A stretch of 64,000 nt of DNA, taken from the NCBI GenBank assembly GCA_034717695.1, contig JAYELS010000057.1, forward strand, positions 1-64,000, written 5' to 3'. The translations under genes were made by a program, and so were the position numbers. Below, piece after piece: positions 16,519 to 25,394 of this stretch (position 1 is its first letter; every line of letters begins with the position of its first letter). The stretch is from NAT127 sp034717695. GTDB lineage: Bacteria; Pseudomonadota; Gammaproteobacteria; Pseudomonadales; Porticoccaceae. Under the pieces are notes generated by a model that made no database searches, was not told the DNA's origin, and saw only the letters and a list, made by a program, of their open reading frames with translations.

Positions 16519-18378
16519 TCAGCGATTCAAAAGGCCCTTGAGCAACCCTTCCAGGGCCTCGGCCTTGTCGTCGTCCAGGTTGGTCTTTTCCTTGATCTTG
16601 TCGATCACCTCGTCCTTCACCAGGCTGTTGACGAAGGCCTGGTCGGGTTTGCAGCTGCCGGCGCCCGCGTCCGCGAAGCTGTCCTTGCAGCGCAGGGGGA
16701 TATCCCTGTCGCGGACCCGCTTGCTCTTCACCAGGCAGCCCTCGTCGCTGGTGCGGTCGCCGGTGAGGCGGGTGATGGCCTCGATGTCGAAGGTCTTGCG
16801 GTCGAGGTCGATCCGCCCCGCCCCCCGTACACCCAGGTTGCCGATGCCGGTGCTGTAGTCGTCGAGGTGGAGAATGCCATCGGCGATGCGCAGGGGGCTG
16901 GCGAGGGTGTTGAGGCGGGTGCCCGCCGGCCAGGGCTCCTCCCGGGCGGGGGTCTTTTCCACCAGGGCGGCCAGCTCGCAGTAACTCTTTTCCAGGTTGA
17001 CGGTGGCGATCACCGGGTCCTCAAGGCGCAGCTTGCCCGCCCCCGCGAGGTTGGCGAGCAGCGCCTCGCTGTCGCTGCCCCGGGTGTTGCCCTCGAAGTC
17101 GAGGTCGAGGGTGCCGGTGATGTTCACGTCCTCCGCCAGCACCGCGAGGGCGGCACCCAGGTCGATGCCGGTGAGCCGTTGCTGGAAGCTGATGCGCGGC
17201 AGGTCTCGCCCTGCGTCGAGGGTGCCGGACGCCGCCAGCTGGCCGCCGAAAATGCCTGCGGCCAGCTCGCGAACCCCTACCCGAGGGCCGTCGATGTCGA
17301 CCCCGAGGCGCGGGGCGCTGAGGTTCAGGTCGCCGTGGCGCAGGCTGTCGAGGGCGAGGTCGATGCGGCCGCTGCCGCCTTCCAGCATGGCCATGGGGGC
17401 GAGCAGCGCCGCCAGAGGGTTGGCGTCGCTCGGGTTGTCGACGCCTTCGCCATCCTCGCCGCTGCCATCGCCATTCGCGGAGGGCGGCAGCAGTGCGGCG
17501 GTATCGAGGTCGCCGCCGGCGAGGGTCAGTGTCAAGGCGCGGGGCCTGGCGTGGGTGTAGTCGGCGCTGCCGGTCAGGTGGGTGTCGCCAAGGGCGATGT
17601 CGAGGCGGCTGATCCGTGCCCGCCGCAGCTCTCCATCGATAACCCCATCGACGGTGCCGTCGAAGTTGAGGGCAATGGGTGCGGGCAGGGCTCCGGCGAG
17701 GCTGAGCTTGCCGTCCTCGATGCGCAGTTGCCCCTGGGCGCGGTCGACGGCCAGTCGTGTGTCCAGCGCCAGATCCAGGGGCTCCCCTGCCGCCCGGTGG
17801 TAGGTGAGGCTCGCGGCGACGGGAAAGGCGCCGCCGTCGAGGCTGACGTCCCTCAAGCGCAGTTGGATGTCGTCGAGCAGCAGCGTGCCGTCCGCTTGCT
17901 CGAGCCGCAGCCGTCCGTTGCTGAGGCTGAGGGTGTCCACCGCCAGGGCCAGCTGGCGATCGGCGCTTTCGATGGGTTGATCGCCGGTGGCGGGTGTCGC
18001 CACCGCGGCGCCGGCGGCATCGCCGCGGGTCAGGTGCAGGTCGGCGCCATCGATGGCGAGGGCCTTGATGGCGACGCGCCCTTGCAGCAGCTCCCGCCAG
18101 CCGAGGGCGAGGCGCCCGGTCTCGATGGATGACGGCGCGATGCCGTGGCTCTCGCTGGCAAAGCGGGTCTGTCCCACGTCGATGGCGAGGGCGGGAAAGA
18201 AGCGCCAGCCGAGGTCGCCGGCAATGGTGAGGTCGACCCCCTGGTCGCGGGCCGCCTGCTCCAGCCGGGGCTTGTAGCTGTTGGGGTCGACGGCGAACAG
18301 CAGGTAGGCGACCAGACCGGCGGCGCAGAGCACGGCGACGACCGCCAGAATGGCGAGGATTTTCAGGGCCTTTTTCAT
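16519..18378 (-). CDS. asmA: AsmA family envelope protein
   Basis: The 619-residue protein begins with a cytoplasmic KKALK, a single inner-membrane helix (residues ~7-29, ILAILAVVAVLCAAGLVAYLLF) and the AsmA hallmark AVDPNSYKPRLEQAARDQGVDL, followed by repeated strands typical of this large periplasmic family. AsmA-like proteins span the periplasm as long beta-grooves and are linked to phospholipid and outer-membrane homeostasis. A C-terminal part with four Cys (CLVKS, RCKDS, SCKPD and an earlier YCELA) may hold disulfides. The gene precedes mutY as in Pseudomonas. Upstream, instead of hisB, lies a TonB receptor pair. Confidence 0.88.
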   Translation of the reverse strand: MKKALKILAILAVVAVLCAAGLVAYLLFAVDPNSYKPRLEQAARDQGVDLTIAGDLGWRFFPALAIDVGQTRFASESHGIAPSSIETGRLALGWRELLQGRVAIKALAIDGADLHLTRGDAAGAAVATPATGDQPIESADRQLALAVDTLSLSNGRLRLEQADGTLLLDDIQLRLRDVSLDGGAFPVAASLTYHRAAGEPLDLALDTRLAVDRAQGQLRIEDGKLSLAGALPAPIALNFDGTVDGVIDGELRRARISRLDIALGDTHLTGSADYTHARPRALTLTLAGGDLDTAALLPPSANGDGSGEDGEGVDNPSDANPLAALLAPMAMLEGGSGRIDLALDSLRHGDLNLSAPRLGVDIDGPRVGVRELAAGIFGGQLAASGTLDAGRDLPRISFQQRLTGIDLGAALAVLAEDVNITGTLDLDFEGNTRGSDSEALLANLAGAGKLRLEDPVIATVNLEKSYCELAALVEKTPAREEPWPAGTRLNTLASPLRIADGILHLDDYSTGIGNLGVRGAGRIDLDRKTFDIEAITRLTGDRTSDEGCLVKSKRVRDRDIPLRCKDSFADAGAGSCKPDQAFVNSLVKDEVIDKIKEKTNLDDDKAEALEGLLKGLLNR

Positions 18379-18478
18379 GGGTTTGTCCTGTGCTGGGGCG
18401 GCGCCTTGGAGGGTAACGCCCCGGGGCGGGATTGGCCACCCCGGCGGGGACGACGCCGCCGTCCCCGCCGGTTGCCCG

Positions 18479-20605
18479 TCAGAACTCGTAGCTGGCGCCC
18501 ACCACCATGCCGCGCCCGGGCTCGGGGGCGATCTCCCGCAGGAAACTGGTGGCGTTGCGGATGTCCGCGTCCGTCAGGTTGAAGCCCTTGAGGAACAGGG
18601 CCCAGCCCCCCTGGCCGTAGCGGACAAAGGCGTCCACCCGGGTGTAGCCGTCGGTGGCGGTCTGGTTGGCCCCGGCGCGATCCTGGTCGGCGGCGCGGGT
18701 GACGCTGAGCCGCGCGCTCCAGGGGCCCTGGCTGTAATCCCAGTGGGCGCCCACCCGCAGGGGCGGGATGCGGGGCACATCGCCACCGTCGTCGAAGCGG
18801 GCGCGCACCTGGTCGGCCCAGAGCCCCAAGGTCTGACTGGTGGTGATGGGCAGGGTCAGCTCCGCCTCGACCCCGCTGAAGCGGGCGTCTGCCTGGCGAT
18901 AGAACAGGCAGGGCAGGGCCTCGTCGAACTCACCGGCATCGTTGTCGAAATCCGCAAGGTCCGTGGAGCAGGCGGCGGCCCCCGCCAGGCCGTCGGCCTC
19001 GCGGTCGTGGCTGAAGCGGCTGCCGTCGTCCGCGCCGTGGATGAAATCGGCGAAGCGGCGGTGGTAGAGGCTGACGCTGGCCTCGAGGGGTTCGCCACTC
19101 AGGGTCCAGTTGAGCTCGGCGTTCCAGGCGCTTTCGGTATCGAGGTCGGGGTTGCCCACCTCGTAGCTGCGGGTGGCCACGTGCTCGCCGGCGGAGAGCA
19201 GTTCCTCCGCCACCGGCGCCCGCTCGCTGCGGGACAGGATCAACCCCAGGCGCTGGCTGTCGGCGAGGGGGTAGAGCAGGCTGGCGCTGGCGTTGACACT
19301 GTCGTGGTCGATGGCGTCGAGGCCGGAGGTTGTGATCCGCTGGCGGTCGTGGCGCAGGCCCAGTTCCAGGTCGGCGGCGCCGATGGCGAGATCTTCGATG
19401 AGGTAGATGCCGAGGCCCCGGGTGTCCGAGGGCGGTACGAAGGCTTCCAGCCCTTCGGCGGCGAAGTCCCGGTCGGTGTAGTGCAGCCCGAGGGTACCGG
19501 TCCAGCCGGCCAGGGGGGCGTGGGTGATTTCCCCCCGCGCCTCGTTGCCGGTGACGTCGAAGCGGGTACCGACCTCCCGCTCGTCCCCGGCGATCTCCAG
19601 CTCCCGGTGCCCGTAGTCGGTGCGGCTCAGGTCGATGCGGACCTGCTGGACGAATCCCTCCAGGCCACGTGCCAGCAGTTTGCCCTGGTAGACGGTCTGC
19701 GCCAGGTCGATGCGGGTGAAGAGCTCGTCGCCGTGATCCTCCTCGATACCCTGGTCGTCGTGGTGCTCGTCGTCCCCCTGTGACTCCCCCTCGTCGTGTC
19801 CGCCGTGGCCGTGGCCCCCGGGGGGAATGCCGTACGCATTGTTGAGCCTGCTGACGCCGATACCGGCCACCAGCTTGTCGGTGACCCAGGAGGTGCCGAG
19901 GGTCCAGGAGTCCGCCTCGCCATCGCTGTTGGCGATGTGGCCCCGGGTGCTGTCCTCATCGCCCCTGTCGGCGCGGCCCGGGATACTCGCGTCCCGGCTG
20001 TCCCGCAGCACGCCGCTCAGGTGATAGGTGAACGGGCCGTTGCCGCCGTCGAGTCGTCCCACCAGGGCGTTCTCGTGGTTGTTGGTGTTGTGGCGGGCTT
20101 CGCCGGCACCTTGGAAGCCCTCCACCTGCTCGGTGTGGATGCTGTTGTCGATCACGTTCACCACCCCGCCGATGGCGCCGGGGCCGAAGCGCAGGGTGGC
20201 GGGCCCCCGCAGGATCTCGATGCGATCGGCGAGCAGCGGTTCGCTGCCGATGGCGTGGTCGGGGCTCACATCGGCGGCATCCGCCACCCCGGTGCCGTTG
20301 TGGAGAATCTCGACCCGCTTGCCGCCGAGCCCGCGAATCACCGGCGCGCCGACCCCGGGCCCAAAGGAGCTGCTGTTGATGCCGGGCTCGTTGCGCAGGG
20401 TTTCGCCGAGGGTGGCCGCCACCTCCCGCTGCAGTTGCTGCTGGTCGAGAACGGCGATGGCGCCGGGCACTTCATCGACGCGCTTGCCGTGGGGCGAGGC
20501 GGTGATGACGAATTCCTCGATGTGGGTGGGCGCGGCGGCGACGGGCGTCGCCAGGGAGGCGGCGACAAGGGACAGCGACAGTCCCCATGCTGATTGGGTT
20601 TTCAT
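18479..20605 (-). CDS. TonB-dependent outer-membrane receptor, ZnuD-like (zinc)
   Basis: The 708-residue protein has a signal peptide (ending PVAAA), a plug domain from ~30 (EVPGAIAVLDQQQL; PVIRGLGGKRVEILHNG; EILRGPATLRFGPGAIGGVVNVID) and a barrel ending in the aromatic YEF. An external loop near residues 255-290 is strikingly rich in His, Asp and Glu (GGHGHGGHDEGESQ, then DDEHHDDQ), the pattern known from ZnuD zinc receptors. It would import zinc or a zinc complex with TonB energy. I chose the ATG at 20605; a TTG two codons earlier is less likely. The gene upstream encodes a small exported His/Cys protein, supporting a metal role. No clear Zur box was found. Confidence 0.88.
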   Translation of the reverse strand: MKTQSAWGLSLSLVAASLATPVAAAPTHIEEFVITASPHGKRVDEVPGAIAVLDQQQLQREVAATLGETLRNEPGINSSSFGPGVGAPVIRGLGGKRVEILHNGTGVADAADVSPDHAIGSEPLLADRIEILRGPATLRFGPGAIGGVVNVIDNSIHTEQVEGFQGAGEARHNTNNHENALVGRLDGGNGPFTYHLSGVLRDSRDASIPGRADRGDEDSTRGHIANSDGEADSWTLGTSWVTDKLVAGIGVSRLNNAYGIPPGGHGHGGHDEGESQGDDEHHDDQGIEEDHGDELFTRIDLAQTVYQGKLLARGLEGFVQQVRIDLSRTDYGHRELEIAGDEREVGTRFDVTGNEARGEITHAPLAGWTGTLGLHYTDRDFAAEGLEAFVPPSDTRGLGIYLIEDLAIGAADLELGLRHDRQRITTSGLDAIDHDSVNASASLLYPLADSQRLGLILSRSERAPVAEELLSAGEHVATRSYEVGNPDLDTESAWNAELNWTLSGEPLEASVSLYHRRFADFIHGADDGSRFSHDREADGLAGAAACSTDLADFDNDAGEFDEALPCLFYRQADARFSGVEAELTLPITTSQTLGLWADQVRARFDDGGDVPRIPPLRVGAHWDYSQGPWSARLSVTRAADQDRAGANQTATDGYTRVDAFVRYGQGGWALFLKGFNLTDADIRNATSFLREIAPEPGRGMVVGASYEF

Positions 20606-20668
20606 GGGCAAATCCGATCCTGAATGTTGAATCCACGGGAAAAATGATGTGGTGAAGCAAGGGCAGGA

Positions 20669-20938
20669 TCAGCGGGGTGGGGCGCGGCTCTGGTAGGGGG
20701 CGGTGGCGGGGGTGCGATGGTCGTAGGGGGCGGGCCGGAGGATCCGTCCATCCGCGGGCGCGTTGGCGATGGCGGGGGGCTCGTGGGCGACACTGGCCAC
20801 CTGGGGCAAGAGGCAGATTTCACACTGCGGGTGATCGATGCCGAGGTGTTCGTGACCGGCCACCACGCCGCCCCAGGCCGCGGTGGCAATAGCCAGCAGC
20901 CAGACGAGGGCGGTTGTTTTCAGCAGTTGTCGGTGCAT
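20669..20938 (-). CDS. Small exported His/Cys protein, possible zinc chaperone (DUF2946-like)
   Basis: The 89-residue product has an N-terminal hydrophobic export signal (LLKTTALVWLLAIATAAWGG). The mature start carries candidate metal ligands: HEHLGIDHPQCEIC. The remainder is Ala/Pro-rich and looks unstructured. Small proteins with a His-rich segment and CxxC beside ZnuD-like receptors are sometimes annotated DUF2946 or zinc chaperone; I infer that role from motif and position. The ATG at 20938 follows GGAG at 9 bp. It lies 63 bp upstream of the TonB receptor on the same strand. A leader hairpin (20950-20972) reaches into the ribosome-binding site. Longer upstream extensions lack a plausible start. 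Confidence 0.6.
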   Translation of the reverse strand: MHRQLLKTTALVWLLAIATAAWGGVVAGHEHLGIDHPQCEICLLPQVASVAHEPPAIANAPADGRILRPAPYDHRTPATAPYQSRAPPR

Positions 20939-20983
20939 CGCGGGTCGCTCCGGGGTGGGCAGTCTACCCCGGGGACCCTGCTT

Positions 20984-21013
20984 GTGGAAGAGCCGGGGCG
21001 GGGCACGTATAAT
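20984..21013 (+). promoter_or_regulatory. Predicted hisB promoter
   Basis: A perfect -10 (TATAAT, 21008-21013) lies 71 bp before hisB. The -35 is weak (GTGGAA at 20984-20989, 18-bp spacing). No His-rich leader peptide is visible. Confidence 0.5.
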
Positions 21014-21084
21014 GGCGCGCCTTCGGCCACCCCGGTGGCCCCAACCGGTTTCCACCTCGCGGGAACAGTCCCCTGGAGAATCCC

Positions 21085-21678
21085 ATGACGGAGCGCACGG
21101 CGACGGTCAGTCGCGATACCCTCGAAACCCGGATCACGGTCAGCCTGAACCTGGATGGCAGCGGCAAGGCCCGCTTCAACACCGGTGTCCCCTTCCTCGA
21201 ACACATGCTCGACCAGATCGCCCGCCATGGCCTTGTCGACCTCGACATCGAGGCGGTGGGCGATACCCAAATCGACGACCACCACACGGTGGAGGACATC
21301 GGCATCACCCTCGGCCAGGCCTTTGCCCGGGCCCTCGGCGACAAGAAGGGCATCCGCCGCTACGGCCACGCCTATGTCCCCCTCGACGAGGCGCTGTCCC
21401 GGGTGGTGGTGGATTTTTCCGGCCGCCCGGGGCTCGAGATGCACGTGGATTTCACCCGCGCCAGCGTCGGCGCCTTCGATTTGCAGCTCACGTACGAATT
21501 CTTCCAGGGCTTCGTCAACCACGCCGGTGTCACCCTGCACATCGACAACCTGCGGGGCGTCAACGCCCACCACCAGATCGAGACCATCTTCAAGGCCTTT
21601 GGCCGCGCGCTGCGCATGGCGGCGGAGCCGGACCCGCGCATGGCCGGGGTGATGCCGTCCACCAAGGGAACCCTCTAG
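21085..21678 (+). CDS. hisB: Imidazoleglycerol-phosphate dehydratase HisB
   Basis: The 197-residue monofunctional enzyme dehydrates imidazole-glycerol phosphate to imidazole-acetol phosphate in histidine synthesis. The manganese-binding repeats are present: DDHHTVEDIGI near residues 53-63 and AHHQIETIFKAFGRAL near 166-182, plus VPFLEHMLDQIARHG near 26-40. Length fits the form lacking the phosphatase domain found fused in E. coli. The ATG at 21085 has GGAGAA upstream. It heads a tight his cluster with hisH three bases downstream. The promoter region is shared with the divergent zinc-receptor genes. Confidence 0.97.
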   Translation: MTERTATVSRDTLETRITVSLNLDGSGKARFNTGVPFLEHMLDQIARHGLVDLDIEAVGDTQIDDHHTVEDIGITLGQAFARALGDKKGIRRYGHAYVPLDEALSRVVVDFSGRPGLEMHVDFTRASVGAFDLQLTYEFFQGFVNHAGVTLHIDNLRGVNAHHQIETIFKAFGRALRMAAEPDPRMAGVMPSTKGTL

Positions 21679-21681
21679 GCG

Positions 21682-22332
21682 ATGACTGACTTTCAGATTC
21701 GCATCGCGGTGATCGACTACGGCATGGGCAACCTCCACTCGGTGGGCAAGGCCCTCGAACAGGTGGCGCCCCGGGCAGAGGTGATCGTCACCGCCGATCC
21801 CGCCGAGATCGCCGAGGCCGACCGGGTGGTCTTCCCCGGGGTCGGCGCCATCCGCGACTGCATGGCGGAGATCCGCCGGGGCGGTTTCGACGCCGTGGTC
21901 ACCAAGGCCATCAACGAAAAGCCGGTGCTGGGCATCTGCGTCGGCATGCAGGCACTGATGGGCTATAGTGAGGAAAACGGCGGGGTCGAGTGCCTCAACG
22001 TCTTTCCGGGCACGGTGAAGTACTTCGGGGACAGCCTGCGGGAGGCGGACGGCACCCGGCTCAAGGTGCCCCACATGGGCTGGAACCAGGTCCATCAAAC
22101 CATCGACCACCCCATGTGGCGGGGCATTTCCCAGGACGAGCGGTTCTATTTCGTGCACAGCTACTACGTGCAGGCCGAGGGCGATGTGACCGCGGCCAAC
22201 TGCCACTACGGGGTGACCTTCAGCGCGGCACTGGCCCGGGGCAATCTGTTCGCCGTGCAGTTCCACCCGGAAAAGAGCCACACCGCCGGGCTGCAGCTGC
22301 TCAGGAATTTCGTCAACTGGCGCGGTGAATAA
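21682..22332 (+). CDS. hisH: Imidazole glycerol phosphate synthase, glutaminase subunit HisH
   Basis: The 216-residue class-I glutamine amidotransferase releases ammonia from glutamine and passes it to HisF. The oxyanion loop region VVFPGVGAI is near residue 49, the nucleophile Cys in LGICVGMQALMGYSEE near residue 82, and the catalytic His-x-Glu in VQFHPEKSHTAG near residue 192, so the triad is complete. The gene starts three bases after hisB and is followed by hisA after 55 bp. Its partner subunit gene hisF, normally just after hisA, is not in this window. HisH needs HisF for activity, so hisF must be elsewhere in the genome. Confidence 0.97.
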   Translation: MTDFQIRIAVIDYGMGNLHSVGKALEQVAPRAEVIVTADPAEIAEADRVVFPGVGAIRDCMAEIRRGGFDAVVTKAINEKPVLGICVGMQALMGYSEENGGVECLNVFPGTVKYFGDSLREADGTRLKVPHMGWNQVHQTIDHPMWRGISQDERFYFVHSYYVQAEGDVTAANCHYGVTFSAALARGNLFAVQFHPEKSHTAGLQLLRNFVNWRGE

Positions 22333-22387
22333 CGGCGCGATCCATCCGGCGGTGCCCTCGGCGCGCGCCCACACAAGGAGCTAGACC

Positions 22388-23137
22388 ATGCTGATCATCC
22401 CTGCCATCGATCTCAAGGACGGCGAGTGCGTACGCCTGCGCCAGGGCCGCATGGACGATTCCACGGTGTTTTCCGACAACCCGGTGGACGTTGCCCGCCA
22501 GTGGGTCCACGCCGGCGCCCGGCGCCTGCACCTGGTGGACCTCAACGGCGCCTTCGCCGGCGAGCCGGTCAACGGCCACGTGGTGCGCGCCATCGCCCAC
22601 GAATTTCCCGAACTGCCGATCCAGATCGGCGGCGGCATCCGCTCCATGGAGACCATCGAGTCCTACCTGGCCGCCGGCGTCAACTTCGTGATCCTCGGCA
22701 CCACGGCAGTCAAGAACCCCGGCTTCGTCAGCGAGGCCTGCCGCCACTTTCCAGGGCACATCATCGTCGGCCTCGACGCCAAGAACGGCCTGGTGGCCAC
22801 CGACGGTTGGGCCGAGGTGTCGGAGGTCAAGGCCGCCGACCTCGCCCGCCAGTTCGAGAGCGCGGGGGTGTCGGCCATCGTCTACACCGACATCGACCGG
22901 GACGGCATGATGCAGGGCGTCAACGTGGACGCCACCCTCGCCATGGCGCGGGCCAGCAGGATCCCGGTGATCGCCTCCGGCGGCATCACCAACCTCGACG
23001 ACATCAAGGCCCTGTGCGCGGTGTCCGGGCAGGGCATCCTCGGCGCCATCACCGGGCGCGCCATCTACGAGGGCACCCTGGACCTGGCCGAGGCCCAGCG
23101 TTACTGCGATGCCCAGTTGACTGCGCCACGGCACTGA
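22388..23137 (+). CDS. hisA: ProFAR isomerase HisA
   Basis: The 249-residue TIM barrel isomerises the aminoaldose ProFAR to the aminoketose PRFAR. It opens with MLIIPAIDLKDGECVRLRQG, which carries the catalytic Asp of the first strand. The second catalytic Asp is in YTDIDRDGMMQGVN near residue 172. Phosphate-binding loops IQIGGGIRSMETIE and ASGGITNLDDIKAL are intact. AAGGAGCT precedes the ATG at 22388. A GC-rich hairpin follows four bases after the stop, suggesting the his operon ends here rather than continuing into hisF. Confidence 0.97.
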   Translation: MLIIPAIDLKDGECVRLRQGRMDDSTVFSDNPVDVARQWVHAGARRLHLVDLNGAFAGEPVNGHVVRAIAHEFPELPIQIGGGIRSMETIESYLAAGVNFVILGTTAVKNPGFVSEACRHFPGHIIVGLDAKNGLVATDGWAEVSEVKAADLARQFESAGVSAIVYTDIDRDGMMQGVNVDATLAMARASRIPVIASGGITNLDDIKALCAVSGQGILGAITGRAIYEGTLDLAEAQRYCDAQLTAPRH

Positions 23138-23140
23138 GAT

Positions 23141-23160
23141 CCCGCCCGGAAACGGGCGGG
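23141..23160 (+). terminator. Hairpin after hisA
   Basis: CCCGCCCG and CGGGCGGG form a perfect 8-bp stem with a GAAA tetraloop. No T-run follows, so termination may be partial or Rho-assisted. Confidence 0.55.
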
Positions 23161-23214
23161 TCGGCGGGGGGGCGCCACTCCGCGACCACGGAAAGGCGAC
23201 CACGGAAAATAGCC

Positions 23215-24717
23215 TTGTCACTCAAGCAGCTCTGCGCCACCGCGATACACCGGGTCCCGCGCTGGATGGGGGACTGGGCGGCCCGCGCCCCGGGGTACCT
23301 GGTGGCGGTGGTGTCGGTATCCCTGGCCTCCCTGCTCGCCCTGGCCCTGGAGCCCTGGATCACCAACCATGCCCTGGTGCTGCTGTACGTGCTGGCGGTG
23401 GTGGCCGTAGGCCTCGGTCGGGGCGCGCGCCCCGCCATCCTCGCCTCGCTGTTGGTTTTTCTCGGCTTCAATTTCTTGCTCACCGAACCCCGCTTTACCC
23501 TGCGGGTCGCCCGGCGCGATGAACTTGCGACGCTGCTGATCCTGTTTCTCATCGCCCTTCTGTGCGGACAGGCGGCGTCCCGCCTGCGCCACCAGTTCAT
23601 GCAACTGGTGGCGGCCAATCGCTCGTCCCGGTCCCTGGCGGAGCTGGGCCGTCGGCTGGCCCTTGCCAGCGATCCCGATGAAGTCTGGCAGGCCCTCGCC
23701 GACGGGCTCGCCGAGGCCCTTGGGGTGGCCTGCCGTATCGCGGTCCAGGACCCGTCGGGGGAGCGGCTGTTTCTCGCCCCCGGTCGGGACGGTGCCGCGG
23801 GCGGCGTGTGGACGGTTCTGCCGGCGGCCCCCGGCGCCGGTATCCGGGTCGAGGTCCGCCTCCCCCCGCGGCCAGAGAATGGGGCGCCGTCCCCCACTGG
23901 GCTTGCGGCGGTGGGGGAGTTGCCCGCCATCCTGATCCGCCATGCCGCGGACACCTGGCGGCGCATCGCCATGGCCCGGGAGCTGGAGGCGGAGCGCCTG
24001 CGCAGTGACATGGAGCGGTTGCGCTCGGCGCTCCTCGCGTCCGTGTCCCACGATCTCAAATCCCCCCTCGCGGCCATGATGGGTTGCGCCGAGAGCTTGC
24101 AATTGTTGGATGGGCAGCTGTCCGGGGAGGACCGACGCGAGTTGCTCGACACCATCCTGCGGGAGAGCCGGCGGCTCGAAAGCTACATTCAGAATCTGCT
24201 GGACATGACCCGCCTCGGCCACGGCGAGCTTCGGATCGAGCGCGACTGGGTACCCCTCGACGAGATCATCGGCAGCGCCGTGAAGCGCCTCAAACGCTAC
24301 CTCCCCGAGACGCGGGTGGACTACCACAGCGCCTGCCCGGGGCAGCTCTTGTGGGTGCACGGGGCGCTGGTGGAGCAGGCCATTTTCAACATCCTCGAAA
24401 ACGCCGCGCGCTTCTCGCCGGCGGGCGCGCCGGTGCGCATCGACACCGAGGTGGACGGCGGGGACTGCGTCATCGCCGTGGAGGATCGCGGCCCGGGGAT
24501 CCCGGCGCCGCTGCGGGAGCAGGTATTCGACATGTTCTACGTGGTGAACGAAGGAGACCGGCGCCAGGGCGGCACCGGCATGGGCTTGGCCATCTGCCGG
24601 GGCATGATCGCCGCCCACGGCGGCAGCGTCCATATCGAGGATGGCCGCGCCGGCGGTGGCGCGCGCCTGGTGGTGCGGCTTCCCCTTCCCGCCACCGGGC
24701 AGGAGTTGGCCCCGTGA
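23215..24717 (+). CDS. KdpD-like sensor histidine kinase lacking the N-terminal KdpD/USP domains
   Basis: The ~500-residue protein has a four-helix DUF4118 membrane block (residues ~25-125; LVAVVSVSLASLLALAL, LVLLYVLAVVAVGLG, LLVFLGFNFLL, LLILFLIALLCGQ), a degenerate GAF-like region, a HisKA domain with phospho-acceptor His near residue 279 (SVSHDLKSPLAAMMG), and an ATPase domain (NILENAARF; DRGPGIP; GTGMGLAICRGM). This is the C-terminal half of KdpD. The ~400-residue N-terminal KdpD and USP domains are absent. The start is uncertain: TTG at 23215 has GGAAAA upstream, ATG at 23266 has none. It overlaps the regulator gene by four bases. No kdpFABC is nearby; trkH suggests control of potassium uptake or turgor. 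Confidence 0.85.
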   Translation: MSLKQLCATAIHRVPRWMGDWAARAPGYLVAVVSVSLASLLALALEPWITNHALVLLYVLAVVAVGLGRGARPAILASLLVFLGFNFLLTEPRFTLRVARRDELATLLILFLIALLCGQAASRLRHQFMQLVAANRSSRSLAELGRRLALASDPDEVWQALADGLAEALGVACRIAVQDPSGERLFLAPGRDGAAGGVWTVLPAAPGAGIRVEVRLPPRPENGAPSPTGLAAVGELPAILIRHAADTWRRIAMARELEAERLRSDMERLRSALLASVSHDLKSPLAAMMGCAESLQLLDGQLSGEDRRELLDTILRESRRLESYIQNLLDMTRLGHGELRIERDWVPLDEIIGSAVKRLKRYLPETRVDYHSACPGQLLWVHGALVEQAIFNILENAARFSPAGAPVRIDTEVDGGDCVIAVEDRGPGIPAPLREQVFDMFYVVNEGDRRQGGTGMGLAICRGMIAAHGGSVHIEDGRAGGGARLVVRLPLPATGQELAP

Positions 24718-25394
24718 GCGCCAGGATCGCGGTCATCGACGACGAGGCGCAGATCCGTCGGCTGTTGCGCATCGCCCTGAAAAGCAGCGGTTTCGAACCC
24801 CTGGAGGCGGACGGCGGCGCCGCCGGCCTCGCCCTGGTGGCCCGCCAGCAGCCGGATCTGGTGGTGCTCGATCTCGGCCTGCCCGACATGGATGGCCAGC
24901 AGGTGCTGGCGGAGCTGCGGGGCTGGTCCCAGGTGCCGGTGATCGTGCTGTCGGTGCGCAATGGCTTTGCCGAAAAGGTGCGGGCGCTGGATGCAGGCGC
25001 CCAGGACTATGTCACCAAACCCTTCAGCGTCGAGGAACTGCTGGCGCGCATTCGCGCCAATCTGCGGGATCGCACCGCGCCGGAGCGGCCCTCGGTGCTC
25101 GACGATGGCCGGTTGCGGGTCGATCTCGCCCGGCGCCTGGTGGCGGTGGACGGCAAGCGGGTGGAGCTCACCCCCAAGGAGTACGGGGTGCTGGCGATGC
25201 TCGCCCGGGCACCCGGCTGCGTCGTCACCCAGGCCCAGCTGCTGCGGGAAATCTGGGGCCCGGGCCACAATCGGGACAGCCACTACCTGCGCATCATCGT
25301 CAGCCACCTGCGGCAGAAGCTCGGCGACGACCCGGCGCAGCCCCGCTACCTGATCACCGAGCCTGGGGTGGGGTACCGGTTGGCACTTGGCTAG
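24714..25394 (+). CDS. KdpE-like OmpR-family response regulator
   Basis: The 226-residue protein has a receiver domain (acidic pair IDDEAQ, phospho-acceptor Asp in VVLDLGLPDMDG near residue 52, conserved Lys in DYVTKPFSVEELLAR near 102) and a winged-helix DNA-binding domain (LTPKEYGVLAMLAR; NRDSHYLRIIVSHLRQKLGDD; YLITEPGVGYRL). These match KdpE. It starts with a GTG that overlaps the kinase stop (GTGA), which implies coupled translation. Its stop shares the tetranucleotide CTAG with the stop of convergent trkH. With its kinase it likely senses potassium or osmotic state. Its target here is unknown, since the usual kdpFABC genes are missing from the window. Confidence 0.9.
   Translation: MSARIAVIDDEAQIRRLLRIALKSSGFEPLEADGGAAGLALVARQQPDLVVLDLGLPDMDGQQVLAELRGWSQVPVIVLSVRNGFAEKVRALDAGAQDYVTKPFSVEELLARIRANLRDRTAPERPSVLDDGRLRVDLARRLVAVDGKRVELTPKEYGVLAMLARAPGCVVTQAQLLREIWGPGHNRDSHYLRIIVSHLRQKLGDDPAQPRYLITEPGVGYRLALG

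Noticed and set aside
15814..18132. A 772-codon plus-strand frame over mutY and asmA
   Set aside because: Antisense to two genes with clear domains; composition is Gly/Val/Gln-rich shadow.
20939..21084. Zur-type operator for the zinc genes
   Set aside because: No AT-rich GTTATA-type palindrome is present; the GC-rich inverted repeat overlaps a ribosome site and is better seen as RNA structure.
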